Shown one piece after another: positions 45,971 to 55,310 of a DNA stretch of 64,000 bases. Every line of letters begins with the position of its first letter. The stretch's first letter is position 1. The position numbers and the translations under genes were made by a program. A model generated the notes under the pieces. The model saw only the letters and a program-made list of their open reading frames with translations. It was not told the origin of the DNA and searched no databases. The DNA comes from Streptococcus mitis (lineage in GTDB: Bacteria; Bacillota; Bacilli; Lactobacillales; Streptococcaceae), in NCBI RefSeq assembly GCF_946190375.1, contig NZ_CAMIAF010000008.1:39023-103022 (forward strand), written 5' to 3'.

Positions 45971-46009
45971 ACTCTCACCCTCTTTCTATCTATTATTTTA
46001 ACAAAAAAG

Positions 46010-46045
46010 AAGGCTAATGTAAATCTATTGGATATACATTAGCCT
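46010..46045 (-). terminator. Terminator of the DnaA-like/WYL/DUF262 operon
   Basis: AGGCTAATGTA pairs with TACATTAGCCT; on the minus strand followed by TCTTTTTTG. It separates the operon from the toxin-antitoxin pair. Confidence 0.85.
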
Positions 46046-46059
46046 CTTTGAATAAATGA

Positions 46060-47955
46060 TTATAGCTGTTCTGATGACTTACTTTCTATAAAATTATTTA
46101 CCCTAGTCAAAATTTCCTTTTCCAGTTCTATTATTTGTTTCGAACCCCAACCAGAATCTTTTTTAGAAGTTATCTCTGCCATCATCTGTAATTTTAAACT
46201 TTGACGATAAAATATATCTTGCCATTGATTATATTTTGCACTTGGAACTAAATTTCCAAACTTCGAATTCTGACTATCTGTAATGATACAAAGATTCCCG
46301 AAGGAGTGCAAAAATTTATCATCCATCTTTTCAACTATTTCATCACTATTTGGATGTTGTGGAAACCAGTGCTCTATGGAACGACGATATGTAAACTTAA
46401 AATCTTCAAATTCAACGTTCGAATACTTTACTTTTAAATCCGAACAATTTTTCCATAAAACATAATCTATAAAATTGAAATCATAAACACGAATGGCGCC
46501 ATATCTTTTGATATTTCCATCCTTGTCAAACAAACTTTCCTCAGCATATCTCACTGCCATTTTCTCAAGAAAATCCTTAAACTGACTAGCAAATTCTGTT
46601 TGATTTAACTCTTCAATATGGTTAAACAAAAATTGCAAGATTTCATATAACCAACGACTATCACGATTAGCAGTAAAGGTCACAGCAAACATGGATTGAA
46701 GGAGGATAATGTTTTGGTTAATTTCCGAATCTGAAAATGTATTCTTAGTAAAGCGTTCTTCAACGATATAATGCTCTTTCGCTTTCCCATTAGGTTGATA
46801 TTCATAATAAGTCCCCTTCTGTAAAAACCATTCATCCTTATTTCTACTTGAAGAATCCGTATTCGAGTTTCTAATGATGTAATTATCGAAAATATGTTTT
46901 ATTCTAAGAAGAAATTCACTAAATTCAATAACCCAAGTTTTATCTTTATTTTTTATATCAAATAGTGCTAAGAGTTTCTTATCATCTAGTTGAATCTCAT
47001 CAGTTTTCTTACCTTCCTCAATTGCCAAAACATGGAGTAAGAATGTTGGAAAATCAATGACTGTAGTATAATCGCCAAAATCTTTTTCTACTTCTATATT
47101 TTTTTCATTTATCTTTTTTCCTAATATATCTGATAACTTTCTTCTTTCATTTTGATGAAAATCAATATCATTATAAATATTATGAAATGAGTAATTTGTA
47201 AAATGCCATCCAAAAATACGTTCACGTTCTTGAAAGTCATCTGCTCTCTTCCGCCGCATCTTAAACTGACTTGCTACCGGCTTATCAAACTCTGCACAGG
47301 CATCCCAAATTCTCGCAAACTTTTGCGCCATTTCTTGATCTGTACCGAACTTAGCCATCATTTGCGCCTTAAGAATCTCATGAGCTTCTAGTTGTTCACC
47401 TCGAGAGTTGAAACGTTCGAAATAAAGATTCAAATCTAAATCTTCAGGAAGTATACTCCGAAAAATGATAACCTTCTCAAAAAGATAATCAACGAAAGAC
47501 TGAAGATCAAGACGGCGCTCCTCTAGCACTTTTTTCAATGCGTCTTTAGCATGTCCGTAACCTCTAGTCAGCTCATTTTCATCGTCCTCTGAAATTTTTT
47601 GCTTGGTAAATAGCTTTTGAATATTCTCATTCGATTTCTTCCTAGCTGGAAAGGTAAGATTGACAGCTTTCAATCTATCAAAACCAAACTCATGCTTCAA
47701 AGCTAAGGCAATCAAATTAAGGGCTGTTGTCCGTTGTTGCCCATCTATGATTTTGAAAATGTCATTCTCTTTATTAACGACCAATGTTCCAATATAATAA
47801 TTGTCTCTATTTTCTTGAAAAGCATCTGCTACGTCGTTCAATAACTGCTCAATTTCATCATAAGTCCAAGCAAAATTTCTCTGATAAAGAGGAATAGCAT
47901 AGGTATCTTCATTTAACAAACGATTAACTGATAAACTTATATGTGTTTCTACCAT
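46060..47955 (-). CDS. DUF262-DUF1524 protein (GmrSD/SspE-like)
   Basis: A 631-residue protein. The N-terminal DUF262 (ParB/sulfiredoxin-like) domain has IPLYQRNFAW (residues 21-30) and the nucleotide-binding/hydrolysis motif KIIDGQQRTTALN (about 68-80). The C-terminal part (about 540-600) has IEHWFPQHPN and SFGNLCIITDSQNSKFGNL, the His and Asn positions of DUF1524 HNH-type nucleases. This two-domain plan is that of GmrSD type IV restriction enzymes and SspE, which use DUF262 to sense or regulate and the HNH module to cut DNA. It overlaps the upstream DUF262 gene by 7 bases and is the last gene of the operon. Confidence 0.88.
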   Translation of the reverse strand: MVETHISLSVNRLLNEDTYAIPLYQRNFAWTYDEIEQLLNDVADAFQENRDNYYIGTLVVNKENDIFKIIDGQQRTTALNLIALALKHEFGFDRLKAVNLTFPARKKSNENIQKLFTKQKISEDDENELTRGYGHAKDALKKVLEERRLDLQSFVDYLFEKVIIFRSILPEDLDLNLYFERFNSRGEQLEAHEILKAQMMAKFGTDQEMAQKFARIWDACAEFDKPVASQFKMRRKRADDFQERERIFGWHFTNYSFHNIYNDIDFHQNERRKLSDILGKKINEKNIEVEKDFGDYTTVIDFPTFLLHVLAIEEGKKTDEIQLDDKKLLALFDIKNKDKTWVIEFSEFLLRIKHIFDNYIIRNSNTDSSSRNKDEWFLQKGTYYEYQPNGKAKEHYIVEERFTKNTFSDSEINQNIILLQSMFAVTFTANRDSRWLYEILQFLFNHIEELNQTEFASQFKDFLEKMAVRYAEESLFDKDGNIKRYGAIRVYDFNFIDYVLWKNCSDLKVKYSNVEFEDFKFTYRRSIEHWFPQHPNSDEIVEKMDDKFLHSFGNLCIITDSQNSKFGNLVPSAKYNQWQDIFYRQSLKLQMMAEITSKKDSGWGSKQIIELEKEILTRVNNFIESKSSEQL

Positions 47956-49262
47956 TTATCTTTTTCCTCTTCTATAATCCTATCCACAGTATAATTTTCA
48001 AATAACTCTCTATCTATCTTGATCATAAAATCATTCGGAGTGACAGCATGGGATAAAAGTTGAAATAGCTTTTGAACCTCTTTTTGTCTAAACCTTCCAC
48101 CAGCAGCATAGTTCCCAACCGTCGCATCATATATGGCTTTAGATTTAACTCGAGGGTAGTAAGACCAAATAAACAAGGTCTCTACTATCTCCTTTGATAG
48201 CTCATCTTTTCCAAATCTATCTGCGAAAAGCAAGCAAATATTTAGAAATAGATTGTGACACTTGAGGTAGCGCCCCTTTGAGCTATTGTAAATGTTTAAC
48301 ATACCTTCTGGGTAAGCTAAATTTTGTTCTTCCTTCTCTGACTCATTAGAGACCCCTAACTGTTTATTTAAAAAATTTTTATGAACTCTAATAGTTTCAT
48401 GAGCAGATTCAATATACTCAAAAAATTTACTTCCATCAATGATTGGCATAGTAATTGACATAGGGAGATTTTCAATATGACGATACAATTCTAGATATGG
48501 AAAGTTCTGATTCAAATCAACGCCTTTAAAATCGTCAATAAAATCCTCTGTAAAGCGGAGATAAGATCCATAACGCTTGTTTGTTAATCCTGTCTCTCCT
48601 CGCGACCAACGTCTCATACGAAAAAGATGTTTATCAAACAACTCTTTGAGACTTAACTCTTTATCCTCTACAAATTGCTCCCACTTTTCCACAATTCTTT
48701 CGTCTTCGGAATCTTGCTTGCGAAGATGATAAGCTTTGAGCAAATCATGAGGTTCTAAAGATTTTCCACGATTATTCTGAGAATCAAATAACTGAAAGGC
48801 TTCTGATAATCGTTCTTGGGGCATAGTAATCACAGAGACAGCACAATTCTCTAATAAAAAGTTGCAAATATCTTTTGCCTCATTTTCGCCAACTAATTGA
48901 GTTAAATTTTTCCACTCATTATAATTTTCACTCGCATGATAGCAAGATATCTCTCCAAATTCTTCAGCACTCAACAGTTGATTCGCACCCTTATAATTCT
49001 CTAAATCATCTAACGAATGAAGAAACAAAGAAATTGAAATTAGCCGTTGCTGTCCATCGACAATATCTAAGTGTCCATCATTTTCATGCAGGATAACGGA
49101 TCCAATCTGATATTCCTTTTTCCCCATAGCATCTCGTAAATCATAAAAAAGATTACGGATATGTTTTCTGTTCCATTTATAAGGTCTTTGATAAGAAGGA
49201 ATTCGCAAGTCCCCTTCTTCCAATAGTTCTCCAACCTTTTTAGAAGTAAATTGAATACTCAT
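47949..49262 (-). CDS. DUF262 protein without visible nuclease domain
   Basis: A 437-residue protein with a DUF262 N-terminus: LRIPSYQRPYKWN (about 19-31) and LDIVDGQQRLISIS (about 65-78). A helical region follows with FDSQNNRGKSLEPHDLLKAY, the counterpart of FNSRGEQLEAHEILKA in the next protein, so the two are homologues. The C-terminus (GNYAAGGRFRQKEVQKLF...) shows no HNH/DUF1524 motif. It probably acts as a partner or regulatory subunit of the nuclease-bearing paralogue. It starts 7 bases after the WYL gene. Confidence 0.85.
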   Translation of the reverse strand: MSIQFTSKKVGELLEEGDLRIPSYQRPYKWNRKHIRNLFYDLRDAMGKKEYQIGSVILHENDGHLDIVDGQQRLISISLFLHSLDDLENYKGANQLLSAEEFGEISCYHASENYNEWKNLTQLVGENEAKDICNFLLENCAVSVITMPQERLSEAFQLFDSQNNRGKSLEPHDLLKAYHLRKQDSEDERIVEKWEQFVEDKELSLKELFDKHLFRMRRWSRGETGLTNKRYGSYLRFTEDFIDDFKGVDLNQNFPYLELYRHIENLPMSITMPIIDGSKFFEYIESAHETIRVHKNFLNKQLGVSNESEKEEQNLAYPEGMLNIYNSSKGRYLKCHNLFLNICLLFADRFGKDELSKEIVETLFIWSYYPRVKSKAIYDATVGNYAAGGRFRQKEVQKLFQLLSHAVTPNDFMIKIDRELFENYTVDRIIEEEKDKW

Positions 49263-49269
49263 TTTATCC

Positions 49270-50220
49270 TCATTTATATTTATCTATCATTTCTTGAACT
49301 GTTCGCTTCATATCCTCTACTAAAATCCGAGGAGACAAAACAGTAACTGCTTCCCCTTGTCCCAGCAACCAGCGTTTAAGACCCGGTGTATGCTGACTTT
49401 CAAACTGAAAATGAGTCCAGTCACCATTTTTCCCAACTATTTTTGCATTTGGAAATTGATCCATCACAATAGTCGGATCATTCAAATACTCGATCTCAAT
49501 ACTGATTTTCTTCCCGATAAAAGCATCCACTCTCTCGTTACGAATGTCACCATCTCTAAATTTATCTCGATAAGAAATAGAGGGTTTCTCTATACCACTA
49601 AGAGACCATGACTGGATACGGTCTACTCTTAAAGTAATATAAGTAGCATGTTTCAACTGGTAAACAACCAGATAGAAATAATGACTATCATAGTAAAGAG
49701 AGACTGGTAAAACAGTCTGCCTCTTAGAAGATTCAGAATAAGGTTTTTGATAGATAATGTCTAGAACCTGTTCATGCAAAATAGCTTCTGATAAATTCCA
49801 AATTTTCTCTATTCTATTTTGCTGATCCGCTAAGGGAGCATAATTGAGCTTTTCACTACCAATAATCTTCTCGATTTCTTTCTGGTCATCACGAGGAACT
49901 AAAACCAGTAAATTTTTTAGTAAGCTATCAATTTCTGGCCGATTCAATGCTCGATTTTCCAATAAAATCTTTGAAATAACGAGTATATCCTTTTTATTAA
50001 AAACTGACTTACTTGCTAAACAATACTTATTCGTCTTACGGTTATAAAGCAAATCTCCACTATAACTGGTGTTACTAGATAAAATATCACGGAGTAGCGA
50101 AAAATCTCTCTGTATCGTCTTTTTACTAACCTCAAATTCCTGAACCAGTTGCTTTTTTCCTAATGGAATCCCAAACTGTAAGCGTAAAAAGATCGTTAGT
50201 AATCTCTCTTGATCATTCAT
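49270..50220 (-). CDS. WYL-domain transcriptional regulator
   Basis: A 316-residue regulator: N-terminal winged helix of DeoR/HTH_11 type (QLVQEFEVSKKTIQRDFSLL), a middle helical segment, a WYL domain (about 140-205, with FYLVVYQLKHATYITLRVDRI), and the C-terminal WCX-type region (VTVLSPRILVEDMKRTVQEMI). WYL domains bind nucleic-acid ligands and often control phage-defence genes. Placed second in the operon, 12 bases after the DnaA-like gene. A likely binding site is the inverted repeat at 50777-50805. Confidence 0.92.
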   Translation of the reverse strand: MNDQERLLTIFLRLQFGIPLGKKQLVQEFEVSKKTIQRDFSLLRDILSSNTSYSGDLLYNRKTNKYCLASKSVFNKKDILVISKILLENRALNRPEIDSLLKNLLVLVPRDDQKEIEKIIGSEKLNYAPLADQQNRIEKIWNLSEAILHEQVLDIIYQKPYSESSKRQTVLPVSLYYDSHYFYLVVYQLKHATYITLRVDRIQSWSLSGIEKPSISYRDKFRDGDIRNERVDAFIGKKISIEIEYLNDPTIVMDQFPNAKIVGKNGDWTHFQFESQHTPGLKRWLLGQGEAVTVLSPRILVEDMKRTVQEMIDKYK

Positions 50221-50232
50221 CTAAAGTCCTTT

Positions 50233-50739
50233 TTATTCATCTTCAAGCGATGTTAGACACGCTATCATTCCCCACTTAAAACGCACAATCAAACGAGATT
50301 GAACATTTTTCAACTGATCTGGTTCAGAATTACCAGATAAAACAATTTGCGTTTTCCTACCAAAGAAAGAATTAAAGAGGTTAAAAATTTTTTCTTGAAT
50401 CATATCATCTTTTTCTCCCAATACCTGAATATCATCTACTAGTAGAAGATCCAACTCCTCACCTCTAATTTTTTGTATTTCTAGCTCATTTTCTAATAAG
50501 TTTTCGGCAGAAATATATTTTACTCGCTTTTCTGGATTTTTCTCAAGAACCTTATTACCAATAGCTTGTAGCAGATGTGTTTTTCCTGAACCCGATTCCC
50601 CATAAATATAAAATGGATTGTATTTTAAGCCTAAGTTCTTTACTACTTCTAAGGCTTCTTTCTTTGCTAAAGCATTGCCATCTTTTTCTAGAAAATTTTC
50701 AAGTTGATATTTGTTATTTAAGCCTGTATTGTTCATCAT
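50233..50739 (-). CDS. DnaA-like AAA+ ATPase lacking the DNA-binding domain
   Basis: A 168-residue protein matching domain III of DnaA. The N-terminal part NKYQLENFLEKDGNALA corresponds to the DnaA KYTFDNF segment. Walker A is GESGSGKTH (47-55), Walker B LLLVDDIQ (98-105), sensor I SGNSEPDQL (135-143), Arg-finger region SRLIVRFKWGM (148-158). It stops just after this point, so the alpha-helical lid and the whole origin-binding domain IV are absent, as are domains I-II. It might act like Hda or DnaC-type loaders, or regulate the operon's effector. RBS AGAGG 6 bases before the ATG. Promoter at 50761-50789. Confidence 0.85.
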   Translation of the reverse strand: MMNNTGLNNKYQLENFLEKDGNALAKKEALEVVKNLGLKYNPFYIYGESGSGKTHLLQAIGNKVLEKNPEKRVKYISAENLLENELEIQKIRGEELDLLLVDDIQVLGEKDDMIQEKIFNLFNSFFGRKTQIVLSGNSEPDQLKNVQSRLIVRFKWGMIACLTSLEDE

Positions 50740-50760
50740 TTAAACCTCTTTTTCTTTTGT

Positions 50761-50789
50761 ACTATAAGTATAACAAAACAGATGGACAA
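50761..50789 (-). promoter_or_regulatory. Promoter of the DnaA-like/WYL/DUF262 operon
   Basis: TTGTCC (50789-50784), 17 bases, TATAGT (50766-50761) on the minus strand. The -35 lies inside an inverted repeat. Confidence 0.65.
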
Positions 50790-50805
50790 TATTTGTCCGT
50801 CTGTT
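50777..50805. promoter_or_regulatory. 29-base inverted repeat: polC terminator and possible operator
   Basis: On the minus strand AACAGACGGACAA and TTGTCCATCTGTT form 13-base arms with one mismatch, followed by TTG. It begins 11 bases past the polC stop and covers the -35 of the next operon, so it may both end polC transcription and bind the WYL regulator. Confidence 0.6.
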
Positions 50806-50815
50806 AATTTTTTTC

Positions 50816-53800
50816 TTAAAACAACTCATCAAACAAACTCAACTGATTATCCTCTGGCATATTGCCGAGAATCCCCATTTCATCCATCTTTTCAACCAAG
50901 GTAGATGACAGCCCGCCACGCTTACGTAATTCTGTTTTGGAGAGGAATTCTCCCTCTTCACGCGCTCGTACCAATTGCTTAGCAACGTTCTCTCCCAGAC
51001 CATCCATTGCTACAAATGGCGGAATGAGGGTATCCCCATCAATGAGAAACTCTGTTGCCTGACTACGGTAGAGATCGAGTTTGCCAAACTTGAAACCGCG
51101 TTCCCACATTTCATTGACAATCTCAAGAGTTGTATAGAGGTCAATTTCCACATTAGAGGCTTCATTATTCTTCCGTTTTTCAGCGATTTCTTCCATTCTA
51201 CGCTTGATAGCATCTAAGCCCCCTCCCATGGTCTTGATATCAAAAGCCTTAGCTCGGATGGAGAAATAAGCACAGTAATAATAAATGGGATGGTGAACCT
51301 TGAAGTAGGCCACACGCAAGGCCATCATAACGTAGGCTGCCGCATGGGCCTTAGGGAACATGTACTTGATTTTCCCACAGGATTCGATATACCACTCTGG
51401 CACCTTATTGGCCTTCATGGCTTCGATGTAGCCATTGCGTTCCTCTTCGGAAATCTTGAGCCATAAGCCTTTACGCACCCGTTCCATGATGGTAAAGGCC
51501 ATCTTAGGCTCGAGACCAGCATGCATGAGGTAAACCATGATGTCGTCCCGACAACCAATAACAGTTGATAGGTCTGCAATTCCTTGCTTGATCAAATCCT
51601 GGGCATTTCCCAACCAAACATCGGTACCGTGAGACAACCCTGACAACTGCAGCAACTCCGCAAAAGTCGTCGGATGCGTCTCATCTACCATCCCACGTAC
51701 AAAGTTGGTTCCAAATTCTGGAATCCCCAGCATACCCGTCGGAGTTCCGATTTGCTCAGGTGTTACTCCAAGAACATCCGTCCCTGAAAAGAGAGCCATC
51801 ACGCCTTCATCATCCATAGGGATTTCATTAGGATCAATCCCAGATAAATCTTGAAGTTTCCGAATCATGGTCGGATCATCATGTCCCAGTACATCAAGTT
51901 TGAGGACGTTCTCGTCAATATCATGGAAGTTAAAGTGGGTAGTCTGCCATTCAGCCGTCACGTCATCCGCTGGATACTGGACAGGCGTAAAATCGTAGAC
52001 ATCCATGTAGTTAGGAATAACAACAATTCCCCCCGGGTGTTGTCCCGTAGTCCGCTTGACACCAGCTGCACCTTGAGCAAGGCGTTCCACCTCTGCATCA
52101 CGATAGAACTTGCCATAATCTCTCTCATAGCCCTTGACAAAGCCATAAGCAGTCTTAGCAGCTACCGTACCAACCGTTCCCGCACGGAAGGCATATTCTT
52201 CACCAAAGATATCACGCACATCCAAGTGGGCACTAGGCTGGTCTTCTCCCGAGAAGTTCAAGTCAATATCTGGAACCTTGTCCCCATCAAAACCGAGGAA
52301 GGTCTCAAACGGAATATCCTGCCCATTTTTACTGAGTTTGTGGCCACACTTTGGACAGTCCTTATTGGGCATATCAAAACCTGAACCGTAAGAACCATCG
52401 GTGATAAACTCGCTGTACTGACACTGACCACAAACATAGTGAGGAGAGAGAGGATTAACCTCCGTAATCCCAATCATAGTCGCAACAAAACTTGAACCGA
52501 CAGACCCACGAGAACCAACTAAGTAGCCCCGTTCATTGGAACGTTGTACCAGCATCTGTGATGCCAGATAAATCACAGCAAATCCATTCCCCAGAATGGA
52601 AGTTAATTCCTTTTCAATTCGCAAATCAACGATATCTGGTAGCGGATTTCCATAAATCTCAAAAGCTTTCTTGTAGGTTAATTCAGCGACTGTTTCTTCA
52701 GCCTTGTCGATGAAAGGCGTGTACAAGTCACCTTTTACAACCTCAACAGGCTCAAAGATTTCTGCCAAGGCATTGGTATTTTCAATGACCAGTTTCCGAG
52801 CCAGTTCCTCGCCTAAAAAAGCAAATTCGTCCAACATCTCATTGGTCGTTCTAAAATGGGCTTTTGGAAGTGGTGCTGGTTGGGCATGTTCACCGTGACC
52901 GATGGTCCGGTTAATCATAGCCCCCTGTCCCAAACTACGGACAATAATTTCACGGTAAATTTCTTCTTCTGGTTCGATATAGTGGACATTTCCCGTAGCA
53001 AGAACAGGCTTACCAAGACGGTCTCCAACCTCTATCAAACTCTTGATAATAGTCTGGAGCTCCTCCATATCCTTGATCTGTTCTTTAGCAATCAAGGGAG
53101 CATAGATAGCTGGTGGCATGACCTCGATAAAGTCATAATACTTGGCCACCTCAACCGCCGCATCCACACCTTGGGAAACGACTGCATCGAAAACTTCACC
53201 TTCTGCACAGGCTGATCCTAAAATCAAACCTTCCCGATGGGCATCTAGAACCGTTCTCGGTATCCTCGGAACCCCTTCAAAGTACTTGGTATTGGACAAA
53301 GAAACCAGTTTAAAGATATTTTTCAGACCTACCTGATTCTTGACATAAATAGTCGCATGCTTGATCCGAGCTTTTTTATAAGAGTCTGGACTGATTAGAT
53401 CAATGTTGAGTCTAGCTAGATCAGTCACACCATGTTTTTCTGCCACCTCTTTTATAAAAATGAAAAGCAAACGACCAGTCGCTTCCGCATCGTAATTGGC
53501 CATGTGATGATGTTCCAGAGCCACACCAAAACGCTTGGTCAAAGGCCCCAAACCATGACGTTTATACTCAGGATAGAGATTTCTAGCAAACTCCAGCGTA
53601 TCAATCACTGGCTGACTAATCTTCGACAGACCATGACGCTCATAATTGGCATTCATAAAGCCAACGTCAAAGGTGGCATTGTGGGCGACTAAGACTGTAT
53701 CCTTGCAAAATTCTTGAAATTCTTGCAGAACTTGTTCAAGTGGTTTGGCATTTTTTACATGATCATCTGTAATTCCAGTCAACTCTGTGGTAAAGGCTGA

Positions 53801-55207
53801 CAAGGGATGCCCAGGATTGATAAATTCATCAAATTCGGCAATAACATTCCCCTTGTACATCTTAGAAGCCGCAACCTGAATCAAATCATTATAGATGGCT
53901 GATAGACCCGTCGTTTCCACGTCAAAGACCACATAGGTCGCTTCTGACAAGTCCATCCCCACTTCGTTATAGACGATAGGGACACGGTCCTCCACGATGT
54001 TGGCTTCCATACCATAGATCAGCTGGATTCCCGCTTTCTTAGCCGCCTTATAGCCATGTGGGAAGGACTGGACATTCCCATGGTCCGTAATGGCAACAGC
54101 CTTGTGTCCCCACTTAGCAGCTGTCGCAACGATTTCTTCGACCTCTGGTAGAGCATCCATGGTCGACATGTTAGTATGAGCATGAAACTCAACCCGACGC
54201 TCACCTTCTGGCATCAAATCCTTCCGCTCATAGTGAACAACTTCCTGCACATCCTGCACATTCATAGTCAAATCGCGTGTGAAGTTATTCATTTCTACAT
54301 TCCCACGAACTCGGAGCCAAGAATTTTTCTTGATGAGATCAAATTTCTGAGCCTCTTCCTCATTTTTAACCCACTTTTGCATAGAAAAACTGGAAGTGTA
54401 GTCCGTCATTTTAAAGTTGATTAAAACACGACCTGTTCTGGTCACTTTTTGCTCTACATCAAAAACAACCCCTTCAAAGACCAGACGATTTTCCTCTGTC
54501 GTTACTTCAATCATAGGAGTAATCTCCGCCTTGTCCAACTTGGGTTTAGCTGCAGCTTTTTTAGCTTGAAAATCAAAGGCTGGTTTCTCTTCAGCTGGAG
54601 GAGGTGTCATCTGTTCCAGTTGTTCCATAGCACGGAGCGCTTCCTCATTGGCCGCTTGAACAATCTGCTCATTTTCAGCATGAAAGGCCTCTTCCTGCTC
54701 TTGGGTCAGCACATCATTTTTCTCTACTTGACAGTTGAAAGTTGGAAAGCCAAACTTTTCAAGTTGTTTCGCTAAATTAGGAAGATGATTCTTCTTAAAA
54801 TGTTCCTTATCAATCGCCTCAGAGCCTTCAATAAAGAGTTGATTGCCCTCCTCACGAACTCGCAAATTCTGATAAAGGGACTTAAAACCTTGACTAGCAC
54901 ATGGCCCCTCAGAAAAAGCCTCTCTATAGTAGGACTGCAAGAGTTGATTTGAAAATTCTTGAGACCGAGCCTTGATTTCGAAAACAGCTTTATTGCCTGT
55001 CTTAGAAAATTCTTCGCTCAAACCTTTCTTTATTTCTAAAAAGATTTCAATCGGTAAAATATTAGAAAATACGAAATGAAACTCCCATACCTTACTAATT
55101 TTATGAACCACAACTCGCTCAATATCAGCCTGTGCTAAAGCAGGATCCTGCCTCATTTCAGCAGGCATCCCCAGTTGATTCATCAAAATTTCAAAACTAT
55201 TTGACAT
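50816..55207 (-). CDS. polC: DNA polymerase III alpha subunit, PolC type
   Basis: A 1463-residue replicative polymerase with proofreading. Order: N-terminal domains and OB-fold (to about 330), PHP part 1 ([20 protein letters not shown]), inserted DEDDh exonuclease ([33 protein letters not shown]), PHP part 2 and polymerase ([22 protein letters not shown]; zinc-type CGQCQYSEF...CPKCGH), then the C-terminal region with LREKRGGL-like [13 protein letters not shown]. Length is normal. Essential for chromosome replication. A separate transcript from fusA. Confidence 0.98.
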   Translation of the reverse strand: MSNSFEILMNQLGMPAEMRQDPALAQADIERVVVHKISKVWEFHFVFSNILPIEIFLEIKKGLSEEFSKTGNKAVFEIKARSQEFSNQLLQSYYREAFSEGPCASQGFKSLYQNLRVREEGNQLFIEGSEAIDKEHFKKNHLPNLAKQLEKFGFPTFNCQVEKNDVLTQEQEEAFHAENEQIVQAANEEALRAMEQLEQMTPPPAEEKPAFDFQAKKAAAKPKLDKAEITPMIEVTTEENRLVFEGVVFDVEQKVTRTGRVLINFKMTDYTSSFSMQKWVKNEEEAQKFDLIKKNSWLRVRGNVEMNNFTRDLTMNVQDVQEVVHYERKDLMPEGERRVEFHAHTNMSTMDALPEVEEIVATAAKWGHKAVAITDHGNVQSFPHGYKAAKKAGIQLIYGMEANIVEDRVPIVYNEVGMDLSEATYVVFDVETTGLSAIYNDLIQVAASKMYKGNVIAEFDEFINPGHPLSAFTTELTGITDDHVKNAKPLEQVLQEFQEFCKDTVLVAHNATFDVGFMNANYERHGLSKISQPVIDTLEFARNLYPEYKRHGLGPLTKRFGVALEHHHMANYDAEATGRLLFIFIKEVAEKHGVTDLARLNIDLISPDSYKKARIKHATIYVKNQVGLKNIFKLVSLSNTKYFEGVPRIPRTVLDAHREGLILGSACAEGEVFDAVVSQGVDAAVEVAKYYDFIEVMPPAIYAPLIAKEQIKDMEELQTIIKSLIEVGDRLGKPVLATGNVHYIEPEEEIYREIIVRSLGQGAMINRTIGHGEHAQPAPLPKAHFRTTNEMLDEFAFLGEELARKLVIENTNALAEIFEPVEVVKGDLYTPFIDKAEETVAELTYKKAFEIYGNPLPDIVDLRIEKELTSILGNGFAVIYLASQMLVQRSNERGYLVGSRGSVGSSFVATMIGITEVNPLSPHYVCGQCQYSEFITDGSYGSGFDMPNKDCPKCGHKLSKNGQDIPFETFLGFDGDKVPDIDLNFSGEDQPSAHLDVRDIFGEEYAFRAGTVGTVAAKTAYGFVKGYERDYGKFYRDAEVERLAQGAAGVKRTTGQHPGGIVVIPNYMDVYDFTPVQYPADDVTAEWQTTHFNFHDIDENVLKLDVLGHDDPTMIRKLQDLSGIDPNEIPMDDEGVMALFSGTDVLGVTPEQIGTPTGMLGIPEFGTNFVRGMVDETHPTTFAELLQLSGLSHGTDVWLGNAQDLIKQGIADLSTVIGCRDDIMVYLMHAGLEPKMAFTIMERVRKGLWLKISEEERNGYIEAMKANKVPEWYIESCGKIKYMFPKAHAAAYVMMALRVAYFKVHHPIYYYCAYFSIRAKAFDIKTMGGGLDAIKRRMEEIAEKRKNNEASNVEIDLYTTLEIVNEMWERGFKFGKLDLYRSQATEFLIDGDTLIPPFVAMDGLGENVAKQLVRAREEGEFLSKTELRKRGGLSSTLVEKMDEMGILGNMPEDNQLSLFDELF

Positions 55208-55265
55208 TCATTTTCCTCACATTATTCTCCTACTATTTTACCATACTTAGAGGTATTTTCTAAAG

Positions 55266-55292
55266 ACAAAAAGAAGCCACTAAGTGACTTCC
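55266..55292 (-). terminator. Terminator of fusA
   Basis: On the minus strand GAAGTCACT pairs with AGTGGCTTC, followed by TTTTTG, 20 bases past the fusA stop. Confidence 0.85.
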
Positions 55293-55310
55293 TTCTAGAG
55301 TGAGGACTGA

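Noticed and set aside
51851-52384. 177-codon plus-strand open frame opposite polC
   Set aside because: It lies wholly antisense to a clear polC reading frame, has no RBS or domain, and mirrors the codon pattern of polC.
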